64,000 nt of DNA from Heterotrichella gracilis (taxonomy: Eukaryota; Sar; Xanthophyceae; Tribonematales; Xanthonemataceae). Each line of letters opens with the position of its first letter. Within the stretch, counting starts at the first letter, position 1. The stretch is from assembly GCA_032358255.1 (NCBI GenBank), contig JAULBX010027163.1:1-64000 (forward strand), in the 5' to 3' direction. This document shows, in pieces, positions 59,879 to 64,000 of the stretch. The notes beneath the pieces were generated by a model that was not told the DNA's origin, ran no database searches, and saw only the letters and a program-made list of their open reading frames with translations. A program made the position numbers and the translations under genes.

Positions 59879-59947
59879 TGTGATTGACGCGGGTGGATGG
59901 GCGTGTGGGACGAGAAATGTGATTGATGCGGGTGGATGGGCGTGCGG
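59873..59947. repeat. Tandem duplication at the end of the rhodanese gene
   Basis: 'gtgattgacgcgggtggatg' plus 'ggcgtg' occurs twice, 40 bp apart, starting within or next to the stop codon. Confidence 0.85.
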
Positions 59948-59974
59948 TTGGCGCATGATATTCGAGGAGAGTTT

Positions 59975-59979
59975 TGTAA
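59975..59979 (+). promoter_or_regulatory. Putative TGTAA polyadenylation signal
   Basis: Located 97 nt past the rhodanese stop codon; green-algal type signal. Confidence 0.4.
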
Positions 59980-60829
59980 TGGCTATTTGTCGGTTGATTG
60001 CTGGTTGTGGTGGAGAATACTTTGTGTTTGGAGATTTAATTTTTGTTGCGATTTGGGTTTGCTGGGTAGACCTACGCTATTCTTTCAACTTGAAATATGC
60101 GGGCTGTATGATTATGGGGTGCTGTTTTGTGAGGGTCGGTGTTGAAGTTTTGCCAACTGGTATTCTTGATTGCGGATAGGCTGGTGCAGGGAATATCTTG
60201 GGACGCCGGTGTTGACGATATGAACGTATGCCATGGTAAGTTTTTGGATGGATGACCTTACTGTGGCTAAAGTCTTGGTGTGGGGGTATTGCTTGGGCAT
60301 GTAAAACCACTCTGAATGGCAGTGCCTGACTTTTCATAGTCACAAGGCTTGGTTTTCAGGCCAATGCCATGCTGAGGTGCATATTTGACCTGCCTTGCGC
60401 ATATTGCAAGCACCTTGGGTTCCTCAGTTTGTAGCAACATGAAGCCTGCAATTTTACTGGAAGTTCCAACATATGCACCCGCTTCATCTCCCATATGCAT
60501 ACACAACTGCAACGGTTTTGTGTATTGAATGTGCAAGAGTTGCCTCACACATTGCTTTGGGTGGCAGCTGCAGCTGTGGGAAGGGGTCTTGTAACGTTGG
60601 GGCCGGGGTAGATGGTTTGCGTGACCTCGGGATCTTCTGCAGCTGTGTTGTTGACAGGAGTACCTCCGTGCGCCACTCTTTATAATAACCGTCCGATCAC
60701 GGTAGTGTAAACATTTTAAGACGGTAGTGTGTACATTTTACCACTCTTTGCGGTACGTTGCAGGGGCGCACACTTGGGGTGTATGTGAGCAAACAATCTC
60801 GGCGCTTGTCAATCCGGGTTAGACTTGCA
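59980..60829. other. Intergenic between rhodanese and pseudouridine synthase genes
   Basis: No gene is seen. 60704-60740 has a short direct repeat 'gtagtgt(a)aacattttaa' that probably lies near the promoter of the next gene. The frame preceding ATG 60830 is open back to 60758, so an upstream exon cannot be excluded. Confidence 0.45.
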
Positions 60830-63800
60830 ATGCCAGCTGCCGGTGTCGAGGCACTAGCACCTTCTTCGGACGAGTCCTGCACCTCCGAGCCAACGTTCAA
60901 CGAGCCTACGGAGTTGTCACAAGGGTGGAACGCAACGCAAAGCAAACTGTTCTTGTTCACTGGCCGCAACTGGCAGGTACGGCACCCGCTAGTCCCCTCA
61001 GCACTGTTGCGCTGTTGGCCTCCCTTCAGAGCGTTGGTTTGGCTGCCAGCGTTGATGCTGCTTGCTGTTCTCTAGGCTAGTGGCGTGCATGCATATCCTT
61101 TCAATGCCTTTCATTGCAGTGCATGCATGCATCAGTGCATGCAGATTGTCCCGTCAAACAAATAGGCAGACTTAAGCGTGCAACCTTACATTCCAGGCCG
61201 TGGAGCAGTTCCTAGCTGACGTGGTTGCGTGTCGAAGCAGCCTTGCAGACATTGGTGTGCAGCTGGTGTCTGTTCCCCACGCACATGCGCCTTGCTGCTC
61301 TACTCTTGAGCAGCCACTCCACACACCAGCAACCCTACAGTCACAACACGGGCTGCATTGCTCCTGTGATGGTGCCAGGAGCAATGACACGCAATACCTG
61401 GCATGCGGGAAGGGGACTGATGGGGCATCCAATGGTGCAGCTGAGGCACCGAGCGGCTCCGGTGATGCACTAGCCATGGCGACTCCGTCAACTTCTGACG
61501 GGGCAGAAGTGACCAAGTCTATGAAGGATGCACGGCGCATGAAGTATGATAGGAACACATTTAAGGTGGGGAGCCACACTCGGATTTGGGCAGTGCATGG
61601 CTGCCGGGCATGGCATTGGGCGGGGTCATGCATGACCTATTGATGGGTCAATCTATGGGCATTGACGTTGCGGATGGCAGGACTGCGCAAGCATGTTCTA
61701 TGTGCTGTTTATGTGGTGACCTGAAAAAACTCACTATTTCTTGCATATATCCCATTATAGTTCACGTCCCAGTGTACAAGTGGGTTGCTACCGCTGTGGT
61801 ACTACCCCTTGCAAGTCACGGGGGACAGTATGCCCACTTGAAACCAACGGCACCCATCAGGCTGACGTTGAAAGGGATGGTGACCCCATGGTCTTATTGC
61901 ACCACAGCAGTACCAGCATGCAGCATCACCCTAGCTGAAAAGCCTAACCGTTGGACACGTGCCCCCAGGTGTGGGTGGCCTACTATGGCCCTGCCTTTGG
62001 TGGTTGGGCATTTGCGTCTGATCAGGAGCGCACTGTGGCGCCCATTCTGCAAGGGGCGGTCACGCAGCTATCACGCATAGCGCAGGAGCGAGGGGGGAGT
62101 GTGTCTGTGAGCTGTGCGGGGAGGACAGACAGGGGAGTGAGCGCATGGGGCCAGGTGGGGACTTTGGCCTTGCAGAAAACCTAGAATGTTCTTTTTCAAG
62201 CATTTTTGAGGAATGTTCCCCCTGTCTTGGTGCTGCGCATGCCATGTGATCAAATGTGTCGCCATATCACGATATATTAACGTCCTCCTTGGGTGGCGTA
62301 TGATGCCGGTGTTTAACAACATGAATTTGCAGGTATTTTGCTCATGACATTTTTAAAATTAAGTCTTAAATCTTGACCCCCTCAAGATTTAAGATGGCTA
62401 CAGGTGTTAGGGTATTTCATGTAAACTGTCTTGTGACGGCTGTGCGTGGGATTTTTGGAGCACCCCAGCATTTTGTGCACCTGTTCCTGGTGCCAATGAC
62501 GCACAGTCCTGGCTGGTGTTGGCTTACATGGGCTCTGCTGTCCTCCCCTCCAGATCATTTCCTTCCACACCTGGGATGACATCGCCCCTGAACAGGTGTG
62601 CGCCGCCATCAATGCAGCATGCCCTGGGGAGCTGCTGGCGTGGAGGGCTCAACAGGTGCCCCGCTGCTTCCACGCCACCTTCCAGGTGAGAAGCACGCCC
62701 GAGCAATTACGGTTACAATCGCGATCACATTCACCAGGTTAATACCCTTTATTACAAGAATGCCACCTTGTAGGTGAGAAGCATGCAACTTCAACTACAT
62801 TCACAGGGAAGGCTTCCAGCCGGGCACTGAATAATGGTACACCTTGCGCATACATGCAACACCAAATCCTCACACATTGTCTGCCCGGGAGCATGGGCAT
62901 GCGTGGCACATGCTGATACTCCCCCCAAAAAACACATGCTAAACCTGCCTGCTGTGCTGTGTCTGTGGTTTTGGAGTTGGGCTAACCATGAACCAGAAAC
63001 CCTGATGCACATGCCACCTGGAAGCAGTAGATGTATGTGTTAGGGCCTACCAAAACTGTACACGCTAAACCCTAAAGCATGTGCGCAAACCCACAGGCCA
63101 CCTGGCGGCGGTATGTGTACGTGTTCCCCTTGCGCGGGGGGGAGGGGGGGGCTCAGCACTGTGGCCATGGAGGCATCGACAGGGAGATGCGGCTGGATGC
63201 ACAGGGCAGGGCAGGGCGGGAGGGGAAGAAGGGCCTGGAGGACGGGGTGGATGGGGTGGATGGCGATCCTGACCACGCGCACAGGTGCGTGCGAGATGAT
63301 CACACATGATCAAAGGTGATCACATATGATCCTGACCACGCGCACAGGTACGTGCCAGATGATCACACATGATCAAAGGTGATCACATCTGATCACATAT
63401 GATCCTGACCACGCGCACAGGTATGCGTGAGATCATCACAACAGGTGCTGGGCTGTGGTTGCGCTATGGTGAACATATATGGACTCAGGAGGCCTACATC
63501 TGCGCCTCTCTTGCCACCATGCACCCCATGACATCCTCTTCCCATGCATGCCATGTCATGTAGGGGGAAATGGTCAAGGAAGGTGGAAGATGTGGGGGGG
63601 AAGGGGGCAGCACAGGCCACAAGCGCTTCCAACTGATGCATGTTGATTTGACATATGAGGTCAAATGCTACATCCATGGGCGCTAAAGCCTGCATCATTG
63701 CGCACTACCATGGCCACAGCAACGGGGTTGTCAACCCTCAGCAAATTCGGCATCCCATGGCCTGTGTACCCTAGCAAGGTTACCCAAGGGTTTTGCCTCC

Positions 63801-63947
63801 CCTGGTGCAGCCTGCTGCAGGCCTTGGAAGGCAAGGCCATTGACTTCTACGCTTTTGCGCGTGACACCCCCCCTGGCAAGGACTGCACCTGCCACATCCA
63901 CCGGGCTCGGGCATGGGAGGCTGTTCTGCCTGGCTCAAGGGACACAG
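60830..63947 (+). CDS. TruA-type tRNA pseudouridine synthase, 3' end beyond window
   Basis: Six exons join in phase: 60830-60976, 61197-61565, 61969-62154, 62554-62685, 63097-63284 and 63811-63947, with the last donor at 63948; the gene continues past the window. The first 170 residues are a low-similarity extension rich in Ser/Ala. The catalytic domain then begins: VWVAYYGPAFGGWAF, the active-site motif AGRTDRGVSAWGQ (catalytic Asp about residue 226; TruA: GRTDxGVHA), ISFHTWDDIAPEQV, CFHATFQ, and ATWRRYVYVFPL. IDFYAFARDT comes next. TruA enzymes isomerise uridine in the tRNA anticodon stem-loop; the plant relatives of this type are large and partly organellar, and this one shows no clear transit peptide. 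The exon 5 end carries a Gly/Asp-rich insert. Two decayed copies of the exon 5 donor region follow it. Confidence 0.85.
63264..63440 (+). repeat. Two tandem copies of exon 5's 3' end and donor
   Basis: 'atcctgaccacgcgcacag' followed by GT (exon end at 63284) recurs with GT donors after 63348 and 63420. The copies are linked by repeats of 'gatcacacatgatcaaaggt'. All three donors are intact. Using the downstream ones would add in-frame or frameshifting sequence, so the first is preferred. Confidence 0.92.
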
Positions 63948-64000
63948 GTGGGTGATGACGCAAGGTGGCTGGTTTATGGTCAAGGGTTGAGTGTTGGTCG

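Overview
This is nuclear DNA of a green alga (Chlorophyta), read from gene content and architecture. It carries a PsbS photoprotection gene with both lumenal glutamates, a plastid rhodanese of the STR14 type, a DUF1664 protein and an aprataxin fused to a P-loop kinase. All large genes are split by many GT-AG introns, most of them a few hundred bases long. Introns are scattered with plant-type telomere-like CCCTAAA motifs, and TGTAA (the usual green-algal polyadenylation signal) lies shortly after several stop codons. The species cannot be named from the sequence alone. There is no operon, phage, CRISPR array or recognisable transposon.

Layout, left to right. 1-6054 (+): 3' part of a helical protein with a C-terminal MYND zinc finger. 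7481-13721 (-): symplekin, the scaffold of mRNA 3'-end processing, about 1285 aa in 13 exons. 15034-16829 (-): a second, short gene whose first four exons mirror the symplekin N-terminus exon by exon and which then continues into a coiled coil. 17939-20090 (-): a secreted C45-type acyltransferase/amidohydrolase. 20967-31845 (+): a 20-exon receptor-like kinase with a Cys-rich ectodomain, one membrane span and an unusual TKL-type kinase domain. 33796-35433 (-): PsbS. 36701-38679 (-): DUF1664 protein. 39532-40180 (+): an unrecognised 131-aa coiled-coil protein. 41495-51642 (-): the cohesin loader SCC2/NIPBL. 52223-55990 (-): FHA + P-loop kinase + aprataxin HIT + zinc finger protein. 56366-56752 (+): a 46-aa plant-type micro-protein, head to head with the previous gene. 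57673-59878 (+): STR14-like rhodanese. 60830-end (+): a TruA-type tRNA pseudouridine synthase that runs off the window.

The genes are unrelated housekeeping, plastid and signalling functions, as expected for a eukaryotic chromosome arm. Two things stand out. First, the symplekin pair: exons 2, 3 and 4 of the two neighbours have the same lengths (188, 106 and 181 nt) and phases, although the proteins have diverged strongly. Second, many introns contain tandem, decayed copies of the adjoining exon edge together with its splice site ('exon-edge echoes'), densest in the receptor kinase gene and also present in the pseudouridine synthase gene, in symplekin and just past the symplekin stop codon. 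Exon models were joined by hand from splice sites and reading-phase continuity. Most are phase-consistent from start to stop, but they have not been checked against transcripts.
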